DNA of 64,000 nucleotides from NCBI RefSeq assembly GCF_026210795.1, contig NC_089454.1, positions 248,001 through 312,000 on the forward strand, in the 5' to 3' direction. A program made the position numbers and the translations under genes. This stretch comes from Rhizophagus irregularis. Its lineage: Eukaryota > Glomeromycota > Glomeromycetes > Glomerales > Glomeraceae. A model generated the notes under the pieces. It made no database searches. It was not told where the DNA came from and saw only the letters and a program-made list of their open reading frames with translations. Positions 34,050 through 45,474 of this stretch are shown in pieces (positions within the stretch are counted from its first letter, which is position 1; each line of letters begins with the position of its first letter).

Positions 34050-35820
34050 ATTAAGAAAAAATTACATCGTGACCGCAGCACATAAAAGGAAATTGGGTTA
34101 GCATTCTCGAAAAAAACGTTCATGGTTACATTAAATCTTGGATAGTTGATCGGAAGAATTTGTTAATGGTTACATCGATTCTTTATGAAGAAAATTTTGG
34201 GAAAATTTGATGTCTTAACGGTTACATGTAAAGAAATTATATATGAGTATCGTAACCGTAGGACATAAACGGAAATTTGGCCAACAAAATTTTCAAATTA
34301 TTGGAATAATTGATCGGGAAAATCCTTAATGGGTATATTAGCTCTTTGTCGCAGAACATTAATGGTAATTTCGAGCAATATTAACGGTTACAAGTAAAGA
34401 AGCTATATATGAATATCGTGATCGCAGGACATAAACGGATTTTCGGGATAATTGATCAGGAGAAAAAATTTGTTAATGGTTACATAATCAGGGTTGAAGA
34501 ATTATACTGTACGTACTATATTATGCTGTCCTAATACTTAAATAGAGTACATTTTTTATATGTTTAATATATTATATATTTATTTTAATAATTAGGATTG
34601 ATAATAAATTATTAACTATTCTTTTAATCTTAATAGAAAAAATATTATATTAAATATTTAACAGTGCAATATTAATGGGCAATGGAAAAATTGCGGTTAC
34701 ATGTAAGGTGATCGCAGGACATAAAAGGAAATTTAGATTCAGATTTGGGGATAATAAAAATTATTAATGGTTACACATTGATTTTTTATCTGCAGCGCAT
34801 TCGATAGAATTCAGGGGTAATCTGAAAAATTTGACAGAAATATCGTGATCGCAGGACATAAACAGAAATTTAGATCAAAAAATTGATCAGAAAAATATTT
34901 GTCAACAGTTCTGTTGATTCTTTATCTGCAAAAGATCTTTATCTGCAGCACATTGGTGGAATCTAGGGTAATGATCTGAAAAATTTGATATGAATATCGT
35001 AGTCGCAATAAATAAATAGAACTTTAGGTCAATAATTGATCGGAAAAAATTATTAATGGTTACATTGATTTTTTATCTGCAGCGCATTGATAGAATTCAG
35101 GGGTAATCTGAAAAATTTGACAGAAATATCGTGATCGCAGGGGACATAAACGGATTTTCGGGATAATTGATCAGGAGAAAAAATTTGTTAATGGTTACAT
35201 AATCAGGGTTGAAGAATTATACTGTACGTACTATATTATGCTGTCCTAATACTTAAATAGAGTACATTTTTTATATGTTTAATATATTATATATTTATTT
35301 TAATAATTAGGATTGATAATAAATTATTAACTATTCTTTTAATCTTAATAGAAAAAATATTATATTAAATATTTAACAGTGCAATATTAGTGCAATGTAT
35401 ACAGTAAATTAATGAATTTTGGGCAATGGAAAAATTGCGGTTACATGTAAGGTGATCGCAGGACATGAACAGAAATTTAGATCAAAAAACTGATCGGAAA
35501 AAAATTTTGTCAACAGTTCTGTTGATTCTTTATCTGCAAAAGATCTTTATCTGCAGCACATTGGTGGAATCTAGGTAATGATCTGAAAAATTTGGCATGA
35601 ATATCGTGGTCGCAATAAATAAATAGAAATTTAGATCAATAATTGATCGGAAAAAATTGTTAATGATTACATTGATTTTTATCTGCAGCGCATTGACAGA
35701 ATTTGTTACATTAATTCTCTATCTCGGAATTATTTTAAAAAAAAACTTTTACAAGTTGTTGACCCAAATTTCCTTTTATGTAGTGCAGTCATGATATCAC
35801 AGTCGTAATATTATAAAAAA
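34050..35820 (+). repeat. Left satellite array (GTGATCGCAGGACATAAAC family)
   Basis: Degenerate units of about 115-170 bp carry three marks in order: TTAATGGTTACATTGATT, TTTATCTGCAGCGCATTG and ATATCGTGATCGCAGGACAT. A segment of about 240 bp (34436-34672) recurs almost unchanged at 35153-35391, so part of the array was duplicated recently. The array lies immediately upstream of the 63-codon gene. Confidence 0.75.
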
Positions 35821-35898
35821 AATTACTTTGTACTTTTTTCCCAAAGAATTCAATTGATATTTTTTTAAAGTTTGACTGTCCATATCTTATCAGTTACA

Positions 35899-35906
35899 TA
35901 TAAAAA
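35899..35906 (+). promoter_or_regulatory. TATA box candidate of the 63-codon gene
   Basis: TATAAAAA lies 57 nt before the ATG at 35963, in the only stretch here not made of satellite repeats. Position and sequence fit a fungal TATA element; the start of transcription is not known. Confidence 0.5.
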
Positions 35907-35962
35907 TACCACATCTCAGATCAGAGTTTTTAGATTTCTAATAAAAAAAAGTTAGAAAGAAA

Positions 35963-36229
35963 ATGTCCTCTCCCAAACCTAGTAGAGAAGAAACAGGTAT
36001 AAAAAAAAATACCTCATATTAATTCATTAAATAACGTATGATAATATTCATATAATTTCTTTCATATATAGATAATACGATATTGATCTCGCTAGACGAT
36101 CTAATAAAAGAACAAACCCGATTGAACGATCTTCGCCAAACCAACATTAAAAAGAAACGGCAACGTCCATCTCGTAACAACCGAACGAAGACCATGGGAG
36201 ACTGGGCTCAGATGGTGAAAAAAGTATGA
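35963..36229 (+). CDS. 63-aa basic protein with UAP56-binding-like motif
   Basis: Exon 1 (35963-35996) and exon 2 (36072-36229) join across a 75-nt GT-AG intron (35997-36071) to give MSSPKPSREETDNTILISLD, then DLIKEQTRLNDL, a basic patch (KKKRQRPSRNNRTKT, residues 38-52) and MGDWAQMVKKV, TGA at 36227. ISLDDLIKEQ resembles the UAP56/DDX39-binding motif of mRNA export adaptors (SLDDIIK in ALY/REF type proteins), and the basic patch could bind RNA. No RRM is present, so it would be a mini-adaptor at most. No stop or shift is seen, and a TATA box stands upstream. Both neighbours are satellite arrays in opposite orientation. It might be an accessory gene of a mobile element that also holds the transposase at 37602. 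The motif call is from memory of the family; the function is inference. Confidence 0.65.
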
Positions 36230-36499
36230 TCATTTGATTCTTTAATATTTTGTGATAATTTGAAATATTTAACACTTTAAAATTATTTGTTAGAATTGAT
36301 ATTGCCATTATATGAAGTTATATCTCATTACAATACCGCACAATATTACTATATTCACCTTCTTTTCAATTTATTTCAATAAAAAAATAAATCTTATGTA
36401 ATTTTATAATTGTATATATCCGTAAAGCTCACCACTAGTGATTTTATCATAATAATTGATCGTAATAATTTAAAATCATAAAAATCAAAATTTCATATA

Positions 36500-37475
36500 A
36501 ACCGGAACACGAATTGCTAACAATTTTTTTCTGATCATTTGTCTTGTCTAAATGTGCTGCGATCACGATATTCTTAAAATGTAATGTCAATTTTTCAGAA
36601 AAGCTTTGTTAACCCAATTTCCGTTATGTCCAGCAGCCTATATAAATTTCTTTATATGTAATCGTCAAAACATCAATCAAGAGCTTTGTTAACCCAAATT
36701 TCTATAGTTACGATGTTGTTCATTATATAATTCATTAACAGTTAATGTAACTAACTATTAACGAATTTTTTTTCCGATCAATTATCCCAAAATTTGATGA
36801 TCTAAATTTCCGCTTATATCTTGCGGTCACAATATTCATATAAATTCCTTTATATATAACCGTTAAAGAAGTCAACTCATCAGATCATTGCCTCAAAATT
36901 TCGTCAATGCATTGTAAGTAAAGAACCAATGTAGCCATTAAGAAAATTTCCCGATCAATTCAAATTTCCGTTTATGTCCCGCGGTCACAATATTCATACA
37001 AAATTTCTTTGCACGTCAATTTTAGATCATTTTACCAAAATGTACTGTGGACAAAGAACTAACGAATGTAACCATTGACATTTTTTTCTGATCGATTTTC
37101 CCAAAATTTAAGAAATTAGTAATCTAAATTTCCGTTTATGTTCTGCAGTCACGCACGATATTCATACAAAATTTCTTTGCATGTAACTGTTGTTAACACG
37201 TCAATTTTAGATCATTTTCCCCAAGATTTCCATTAATGTACTGTGATCCAAGAACTAATGTAACCATTGACATTTTTTTTTCTTGAAATTTCGTGAAATT
37301 CGTAATATAAATTTCCGTTTATGTCCTGCGGTCACGATTTCATACAAAATTTCTTTACATGTAACCAGATCATTGCCCAAAATTTCCGTTAATGCACCAC
37401 GGACAAGGAACTAATGTAACCGTTAAGAAATTTGTTAACCCAAAATTTCCGTTTATGTGCTGCGGTCACGATACT
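36500..37475 (-). repeat. Right satellite array, inverted relative to the left one
   Basis: Units read AAATTTCCGTTTATGTCCTG, CGGTCACGAT-TTCATACAAAATTTC and TTAATG-ACTG-GGA on the plus strand, the complement of the left array marks. The outermost right unit (GTTAACCCAAAATTTCCG...GCTGCGGTCACGAT, 37434-37470) mirrors the outermost left unit (ATCGTGACCGCAGC...AAATTGGGTTAGC, 34063-34100). Confidence 0.75.
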
Positions 37476-37601
37476 ATGATATCCAATTGAAAATATTATA
37501 AAAGCAGTTAATGAATTAAATACACAAACGCGCATGGACATTTTTTAAATTTATGATTTTATTTCATTTTATTATTCCTTATTATAATTATTGTCATAGC
37601 C

Positions 37602-40600
37602 ATGTTACGAAATAAACCTCGAAAAGCGAATATTGCTGCAATACCTTTTCGTATCCGTAATAATTTTAGAAGGTTGCCCAACAGATTTTTATTATCGGAT
37701 AATGATGACAATGAAAAAATGGTACAAAAAGATTTTGAAGATGATAATATTAGTGGCGAAGAGTATAATGAATATGGCGACGGAGATGATGATTTAGAAC
37801 AACGAAGTGATGATGATCATATAGAACAGCGAAGCGATAATGGTGATGATTTAGAACAACGAAGCAATGATGATCATTTAGAACAACGAAGCGATAATGA
37901 TCATTTAGAACAACGAAACGATAATGATGATGATTTAGAACAACGAAGCAATAATGAAGAAGGTGATACCAACATGATTTCAACATCATCAGAGAATGAA
38001 ACAGAAAGCGATTATATAATGTCCTTAGAAAGTGATGAAGATTATGAAACAATGTCGTCAGATAATGAAGAAAGACATGATTCTGATATCTCAGAAGAAA
38101 AGCTATTCGTTGATGAAGCATTGGCTAAAGATAAGTTACCATCTTTTGATGGTGATTTTGCTCCATATTTTCAAAATTTAACTACTGCTGCCTTATTTTG
38201 TTGGATTTATAAACATAATATTTCAACAAATGCATATGAAGATCTTGTTGACATTATCATGAGACCAGAATTTAATAGAGATCGTATTGTAAAGAATATT
38301 CGGAGATTTCGATCATGGAGGGAGCGTCTTCCTCTTCCCTCAATATCAGCAAAATCTATCTCAATTTCATCAAAAAAAACACCATCAACTTTAAAGGATT
38401 CAAAGATGGCATATCAACTTTCAATAAGTGATATCATTTGGAATGTTCTTAACAACCCATCACTATTAAAGGAAATGTATTTTGGTGCTGGTGTCGATTC
38501 AAAAACAAAATCTGAGTACTGGCATGGTACCTTATGGGCAGAGTCACCTCTTTTCGGTCAAGAACAATTAATGATATCAGGGGGTAATTATTTATTAAAT
38601 GCAAGCTGATGGTAGAGAGGCGAAGCAATAAAGTACAAGAGACTAACACTTTTTTCATATGTATATAATAGAGATATACCAATGCGGCGATTTTGTTTAC
38701 TATTACGATAATGAGCGAAAACTTGGCAGATTGAGAGCGATATTATTAAATGAAGAGAACCAACAGTATCGGCTGAGAATCCAAAAAGTTCTAGATTATA
38801 GTGACTTGCCTGGAAATTTTAAGGGAGAATTAAAACAAAATCGCTCTCTTTTCGGAGAAGTTTGGTTACAAGATGAACCATTCTTGACAATAACAACATC
38901 ACAAATTTCCGAAAAGGTTGCTGCAGATACACTACGAATTACCGAAATACTTTATAAACATCATACACACTGGCGCATTCGTGATGCAACGTTCTCTTAT
39001 CAACATCCTTCAGAATATATTTCCATAAGGCAGCCACCATCTCCAACAATTCCGGTTTATAAGCTGTTTTTGGACGATATACTACGATGATTTTGGAACA
39101 TTTAGGAATGTTTATCATTCGTTAGGAGGTGTTTATGTGCAGTTTGGAAATATGCCTGCCCGTCAAAGAAAGTTGCTCAAAAATCACTTTGTTCTCGGGT
39201 TTGTTCCTTTCGGTGGTAATTTCAATGAATTCATGTTGCCATTCATTTCTGAAATGAAAGAATTCGAACAAGGAAAATTAATGGAAGTGAATGGCCAAGA
39301 TGCTTGGGTGATAGCCGGTTTAGGTGTCGTAACTGCTGATTTACCACAAGGGAATGACATGTGTGGTGTATTACGACATAATGCCAATAAAGGTTGCCGC
39401 ACTTGTACAGCCTCTCGAGAATCACTTACCAACTTCTCTCAGGATGTACCAGCAACATCAAGATATCATCACATCACTGACGATCAATTTAAAGAGATAT
39501 TTGATGAACCTGCTACCACAAGGCAAAGACGACTTTGTACTGAGTTCGGACTAAGAACAAGGCCTAGCATTTTGGATAGGCTGCTAAGAGAAAGGCATCT
39601 ACAGACACCTCAAGATGTATATCATGCAACTGCTGGGAAGATTGGACGACTTCTTAAATTAACGTATGATCTTAGAATTTAATTAACTTTAGCTAGATAT
39701 GTAACGAACAAAATCTTTTAATAAAGCTTTTTGATTTCCACAGGTGCGAATTATTTTCACAAAAAGGAGAGGACGAGTTTATCAAAGCCTGGAAGAACTT
39801 AGAGAAACCAAAAAAATGGTCTCGTTTGCCAAATCCAATTAGCCACAATGCTAGTTTCATGATGTCTGACTATCTTAGGCTCGCTATGATAATGCCTTTT
39901 ATACTTAATAGTTTTTTAGAATCATCAAGCTTAAAGGAAAATGAATCCAGAAGCATTCTGCGACGAATTCAAGAATCACGCATTAACATGGCGAAAAATG
40001 TAATAATTGCTTGTTGGGTATATGTAGCAAAAACAATGAGGATAGTTTTTGAAAGCAAGTTTACATTAGATTCGTATGACGAATTACAAAAATGCCTTGA
40101 AGAAGAAATGAAAATTCTTCCAAAGGTACAATTATTCATAATTCTTATATAATTTTTTATTTTTTATTTATCAATATATAAAATATTATTTAATAATGTG
40201 GCTTTAGGTTTTCCCTGAATTTGCTAACTTACCAAACCTGCATATCAATATCCACTTGCTGGTGCATGCAAGGACTTATGGTACTCTTATAAACACTCAA
40301 GTTGGTATCAAAGAGATGGTGCATCAGATCTTTAAAGCAATGGTACCACGAACAAATTGCAAGAATGTCGAGCTAGACTTGTTAAAGCGGTATACTACGC
40401 TCTTTGCAATTCGTCATTTAGTAGATGGAGGCGCAGATCAAAGATTATCACAACCTTGTAGAGGTTTCGCTACTATGTCCTCAAATTTTAGAAATTTATT
40501 GACTAATTGGTATATTACTGAAGACAAGGTATCGAAATGAACAAGAACTGGAAGGAAATGAAGAAGGTTTGTATTACAATTTTATAATAATAATATTTCC

Positions 40601-41172
40601 GCAATTATTAACGTATTTTTATTTTATATAGCGATTTCATCTCCAGTGGATTTTATTACAAATATTATCTTAAAGAGGAGCTTATCCCGTCAGGATCGCG
40701 AAAATATCATGAAAAATTTGCCAAATTTCAAATCTGAGCTGCTTCTTTCATTTATGGACATTGGACAAAAGTCAGCTCTTATATATTCTCAAATGAGCTG
40801 GTATGAATTGGCGACATACACTATGGAAGAAAGCGATGGCGTATTTTCCAAAGTACATCTTCATATTGGTGACGTCGTAACAATACACGAGGAAGACAGT
40901 GGTGAATGTTATGCGATTATAAAAGGGATCTTCAAATACAAAGGCAATGATGATAAATATTATGCCTTTATTACTATTGATTGATTTGACAATATTAACA
41001 GAATTCACAACGTATTGAAATGTCCTCTTTTTCGCATTCAGACAAGCCAAGACATTCGCTGGAGAAGAATCTTCCCGATATCAATAATTGACCACGTACA
41101 GAAAGTTCACTTTGTCTATGATACGAAAATTGATTTGTGGATAAAAAATAATTATTATTTTACGGCTATATA
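37602..41172 (+). pseudogene. Tnp2/Plavaka-like (CMC class) transposase gene, nearly complete
   Basis: Exons joined by GT-AG introns 38584-38671, 39664-39743, 40126-40207 and one about 40566-40630. The N-terminus is acidic with five to six DDDLEQRSN-type repeats (residues 65-115), then YEDLVDIIMRPEF and VKNIRRFRSWRERLPL. The core reads IYQCGDFVYYYDNERKLGRL, QHPSEYISIRQPPSPTIPVY, YYDDFGTFRNVYHSLGGVY, FVLGFVPFGG, VTADLPQGNDMCGVLRHNAN then KGCRTCTASRESL (zinc-binding pair), YRHHITD-like, SILDRLLRERHLQTPQDVYH, WSRLPNPISHNASFMMSDYL and INIHLLVHARTYGTLINTQV...LLKRYTTLFAIRHL. The C-terminus continues past TGA 40982-40984 (IDWF expected) through WRRIFPISIIDHVQKVHFVY to TAG at 41170-41172. Frame is lost near 39075 and 40537. 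Only three lesions in about 1,070 codons make it young. The product would catalyse transposition of a CMC-class element. Confidence 0.75.
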
Positions 41173-41800
41173 GCTTTATTATGCAGTACAATGATTCTTT
41201 TTGGTATATTTATTTATGATAACGTGATTTATTAAATAAATAAAGATAACGATATCGTTACGATATCGTTTGATATCGTATTCATGAATTTATTAGGCAC
41301 GTGACTTTGCAATTTTTATCCAATCAAATCATTGTTTGTTAGACATGTTAAACATTCGCACGATTATGTTTACGTCTACATCTCTCTATTCAATTTTTTT
41401 AAATTTTTTTTTAATACCGAAAAACATTTTGACAGTTTTTGTTATCAACAGTATAATTTATTCAAAAAAATATATTCATATTAACAATTACAGTCAGACC
41501 ACTGTATATGCGTGTCTATTTTTATTCCGGCGTACGACAGGTACATATTCTGCTCTCGCTGGGTTATGTTAAACTATCTTTGACATTTATATAACGCGTC
41601 AAAAATAATTACGCGTTCAGTTTTAATAGTTTTTACCTTTTTATAATAATTTTTTTTTCATATCAATACCCAAAGAAAAAGAATAAAGGGAAAGAAGAAG
41701 AAAAAGAAAAAAACCATTGTGAAAAAACGAAAAAGAGAAAACAAAGGAACGAAAAGAAAGAGAGATTATCCTGAAATTTTTTCACAAAAGGTACTACTGT
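41173..41800. other. Spacer, no gene seen
   Basis: A GATATCG cluster sits at 41250-41285, which may be a satellite fragment. A purine-rich run (AAAGAAGAAGAAAAAGAAAA) lies at 41670-41770. ORFs here are of low complexity. Confidence 0.4.
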
Positions 41801-41829
41801 ACTTGGGGGATCATTCGAGGGTTTTTTTT

Positions 41830-42070
41830 TCCGTGATGAAATGCACCATTTTTAAGACCTCTATATGGTAGGCCGTATCATGGAGGCAGGGTATGCACAT
41901 AGCGAAAGCGCCGTGCTCCTATGTAATACTTGGGATCTTGTGGTATCAGAAGGTAGTGGTGATGTATCATTGGTCATAGGCAGTTGGGTGCTAATGGCTG
42001 ACGACCTAAGGGACACTCTAATGAGGTAGGCCCCGCCGGATGAGCTCAACCCACTTATTGCATTTTTTGA
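41830..42070. repeat. GC-richer island, candidate SINE or non-coding RNA
   Basis: About 240 bp of near-balanced base composition stand out sharply from AT-rich flanks. Marks are GAGGCAGGGTATGCACATAG, CGAAAGCGCCG, GGCTGACGACCTAAGGGACA and GTAGGCCCCGCCGGATGAGC. A 62-codon minus-strand ORF covers it but has no protein-like signature. A RTGATGA-like box at 41834 and CTGA near 41998 are too far apart for a C/D snoRNA. No pol III boxes of good quality are seen. Confidence 0.35.
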
Positions 42071-42379
42071 TTCTTAAGGTTGAAAATCTTGGTCAAGTGT
42101 TCTGAGGCCAATTTTTATTTTAAAAAAAAATTTCGTTTGATTTCTATAAATGCAGTACTTTAATTTATGCATCTTTTTTAGGATTAACAACCAGCATTTG
42201 CAATGACTTTAATAAATCTTAAGAACTATCATTTAATTAGGTTGGTTTGTATCTTCAACTCCTGTATTTTCTCATGGACAACTATATGTTGCATGTTCAA
42301 GAATAACATCAAGAAAAAATTTAAATAATTAAATTTTTACTTTATTTCAAGTTTAGGTTTTAACCATTAACTGCTAATG

Positions 42380-42965
42380 TAGTTAACAGGTGAATCCTAG
42401 TAGTATTTAATATTTGTGACGAAATCCGATAATGTTGTGCGTAACTACTCCATTATGTTATAACGATATCGTCACGTTGGTTTATGTTAACCATCCGGGG
42501 AGAGAGAGATGTGTCTAATTTACCAGGTACGATCGTATCTTTAATTTCGCAGAAACTTGCACCATAATCCGTGTACTTATTAATTTAACAATTGTCACAA
42601 AGTTTCGATACAATATTAGTGTCATAACAGTTAACCATCTGGAGAGAGAGAGATGTCTAATTTACCAGGTACTTATCTTTAATTTCGCAGAAACTTGCGT
42701 TGTATGTAATACAGACTCTTGTCAATTCAGTATTTGGTATAATATTAGTGTCTTATGTTAACCGTCGGAGAGAGAAGTAATTTACCAGGTGCGTCGTAAT
42801 CAGGAAACTTACATCAATTCAACATTTATAATATTATTGTCATACCGATATTGTCGCATTGTTTTATGTTACTAGAGAGGGATGCGCCTACATAATTTAC
42901 CAAGTACGATTAAACTTCGCAATACTTATCAATTCAACAATTGTGAATCAATAATGACAGAACGT
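42380..42965. repeat. About 110-150-bp tandem repeat with GAGAGAGAGATG and TAATTTACCAGGT marks
   Basis: Four diverged units begin near 42486, 42631, 42758 and 42868, each with a GTTAACC-like start, a GAGAGAGAG run, AATTTACCAGGTAC and TTTCGCAGAAACTTG. No coding sequence. Confidence 0.7.
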
Positions 42966-43209
42966 GACTACTTCAAGCTGTAATAACAATGATATCGATA
43001 CGTTGTTTTTATTTTTCATTTTGACCATCATAATTGCATATTAATAATATATACGGCATTATCAATTAATAAAAATTATTGAATGTACTAGTACCTACGG
43101 TTCACAATTTTTTCATGACCCAAAATTCTTGTCAAATATCATCTTGATACTGTGTAAATGTCGTCCTGATATCTTAATAATATTTTTAAATGAAATAATA
43201 TTTTTAAAT

Positions 43210-43625
43210 GATATCGTAACAGTACGGTTTGATAATTATATCGATACATTTTCAACATCATCGCAACATCTTCACGATAATATCATGATTTTTAAATGAT
43301 ATCGTAACAATACGGTTTGATAATTATATCGATACATTTTCAACATCATCGCAACATCTTCACGATAACATCACGATTTTTAAATGATATCGTAACAATA
43401 CGGTTTGATAATTATATCGATACATTTTCAACATCATCGCAACATCTTCACGATAACATCACGATTTTTAAATGATATCGTAACAATACGGTTTGATAAT
43501 CATAACGATACATTTTCAACATCATCGTAACATCTTCACGACGACATCACGATTTTTTTGAAGATATCGCGACGATATAGTTATGATAGTCTTAACGATA
43601 CCTTTCCAACATCTTCGCGATATTA
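43210..43625. repeat. GATATCG satellite, 86-88-bp period, 4-5 units
   Basis: Units begin GATATCGTAACAATACGG near 43212, 43298, 43386 and 43474 and contain ACATTTTCAACATCATCGCA. Three are almost identical, so amplification is recent. The last, diverged unit forms the left arm of a large hairpin. Confidence 0.85.
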
Positions 43626-43785
43626 AATTACGAAATCAATATGATATCGTTCTGATATCAAAATGTTACCGATTTTAATATCGCGAAGATGTTGGAAAGG
43701 TATCGTTAAGACTATCATAACTATATCGTCGCGATATCTTCAAAAAAATCGTGATGTCGTCGTGAAGATGTTGAAAATGTATCAT
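43503..43785. repeat. Large inverted repeat, arms about 110-120 bp
   Basis: The left arm (about 43503-43624) reappears reverse-complemented at 43677-43785, with AGACTATCATAACTATATCG against CGATATAGTTATGATAGTCT as the best part. The spacer is about 50 bp. It borders the satellite and the poly(A)-ended ORF block. Confidence 0.85.
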
Positions 43786-44152
43786 TAAAATATTGTGGCA
43801 AATTTGAAGATTTCAGCAAAGTAATTTATTCCGCCCAAGAATATAGTAATGGGACGAGGCAAAATATCTTGTTTAAAATATTTAGAGGAGATATTACATT
43901 AGAAGAGATTTGAAGTTTAAGTAGATGGAAGACGGAAATTCTTGTAGATTGGACAAGTGCACCAGTGGATCCCGTAGATTTCTTTTTTGACGATCCTATA
44001 GCAGGAGAAATCAGAATTAACTCATAAACCAACAAGTGATTAGACGACTGAATTACGATACAAAGCGGTTAGAGACAGTGATCCTTGCGTATTATCGAAT
44101 AGAAAAGGATATGAAACAGGCGATGGAGAAATTTAATTCAAATATGTCACGC

Positions 44153-44448
44153 AGGACCCCGGATATCTCCAAAACAGGTCATAAGTCACACTTTCGGCAG
44201 ATTGGCCCATTTTTCAGGGGCTCAAAAAATCGTTTTTTGTAAATATCTCGGCATCCAGTGGTCCAATTTTGATGAACTTTTTTTTAAATTGTAGAGCTAA
44301 ATGAGGGCTACAAAATAAAAAAAGTTCATTAAAATTGAATTACTGGATGCTGAGATATTTACAAAAAACGATTTTTTGAGTTTCAGCAAAAAGGGGTGTT
44401 TTTGGCCAAAAGTCCATTATGACCTTTATATTAGATATCCGGGGTCCT
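44153..44448 (-). mobile_element. 296-bp hAT-type MITE, copy 2
   Basis: Same family as 2092-2388, in the opposite orientation, with ends AGGACCCCGG and CCGGGGTCCT. The flanks TGTCACGC (44145-44152) and CGTCACGC (44449-44456) are a near-perfect 8-bp duplication. It splits the ORF block of 43.8-45.4 kb. Confidence 0.87.
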
Positions 44449-45417
44449 CGTCACGCTTAATGAAACTAAGGAAATGGACCAGTATCTTGAATGGAGGTCA
44501 ACGCGTTGATAAGACGGAACAAGCAATAAAAGATAACAAGCCTCTCTTTGGGAATATTAGGGACAAGCATAATTTGGTTTATGAAGGAAAGACACAACCA
44601 AGAAATATGAGGGATAACATGTTAGCAGATTGAGAGTTTAACGAGCTGAGTACATCGAGCAGATTACCAATAAACGAATAAGAGACGGTAAAGCCGATAG
44701 AAGATAATGTTGAGAATATGAAGTCAATGGATCATATTGATAAAGAAGAGACGCCGTCTGTTGAAAAGACTGATATTACAGATAAAGAGTGGGATATTTT
44801 AGAAGAATATTATTTTGGATCACAAGAGTTGAAAGATTTATTTGATGAACGAACAATTCTACAAAGTAAGACTCTTACAACAGCTTCCAAGTGATGTGCA
44901 GATGATCAGGAACTGCAAAACAAGAACTAGACCGCTTGCAAGAAGTAGAGACAGCATATACAGATTTACTGGAAAAACTGATGAACGCTAAGAAAGAAAA
45001 GGCAATGGAGATAGAATCCAAAAAAACTGGATCAAGAAAAACATTGGATTAAAGAAAGAGAGAAGATCGATAAGTTTAACAACGTGAACAAGTCATGCGG
45101 CCAAAGGTTAGCACCGCTGGAGGAAAGAGTTTACGAACGGATAAATGACAATTATAAAAGAGTATTAGTTATGGATGATCCTAAAGCTAAATCGAAGTTT
45201 TTAGCAGTTGCACGGAAAAAATAAAAAAATTACAAAAACATCGTAAAATAGGTAAAAATCAAAAATATTAGTAAATTAGGTAAACGTTGATTAGGATAGT
45301 TTAAATAGTTATAGTTATAGTTTATTCACATAAGTATAATGGTATATAGGGTGCGTTAGTGTACTCTAATGTATAGATTGATATTGTATTATGTTCCTTT
45401 TATATACTAAATATACA

Positions 45418-45445
45418 ATAAAATTATGCGTTTACCAAAAAAAAA
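45418..45445 (+). terminator. Polyadenylation signal plus genomic poly(A)
   Basis: CAATAAAATTATGCG is followed by 14 A. The spacing of signal and A-run is that of a processed mRNA end. Confidence 0.5.
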
Positions 45446-45474
45446 AAAAATTTTATAAGAACATTCTTTTACTT

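Larger units (their letters stand above)
43800..45445 (+). pseudogene. Decayed ORF block ending in AATAAA and poly(A), possible retrocopy
   Basis: Readable pieces are GKFEDFSKVIYSAQEYSNGT..ILFKIFRGDITLEEI, VDWTSAPVDPVDFFFDDPIA, LNYDTKRLETVILAYYRIEK-DMKQAMEKFNSNMSR, then after the MITE LMKLRKWTSILNGGQRVDKT, and later EWDILEEYYFGSQELKDLF and a coiled-coil-like part (LQEVETAYTDLLEKLMNAKK). Stops separate them. The end at 45418-45445 has AATAAA 14 nt before a run of 14 A. A poly(A) tail in DNA suggests reverse transcription of an mRNA or a LINE-type 3' end. I do not recognise the protein; a Gag-like or cellular origin are both open. Confidence 0.45.

Noticed and set aside
41834-42001. C/D box snoRNA
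   Set aside because: GTGATGA and CTGA are about 165 nt apart without a terminal stem.
43800-45440. LTR retrotransposon
   Set aside because: No long terminal repeats, no reverse transcriptase, integrase or protease motif; the poly(A) end does not fit an LTR element.
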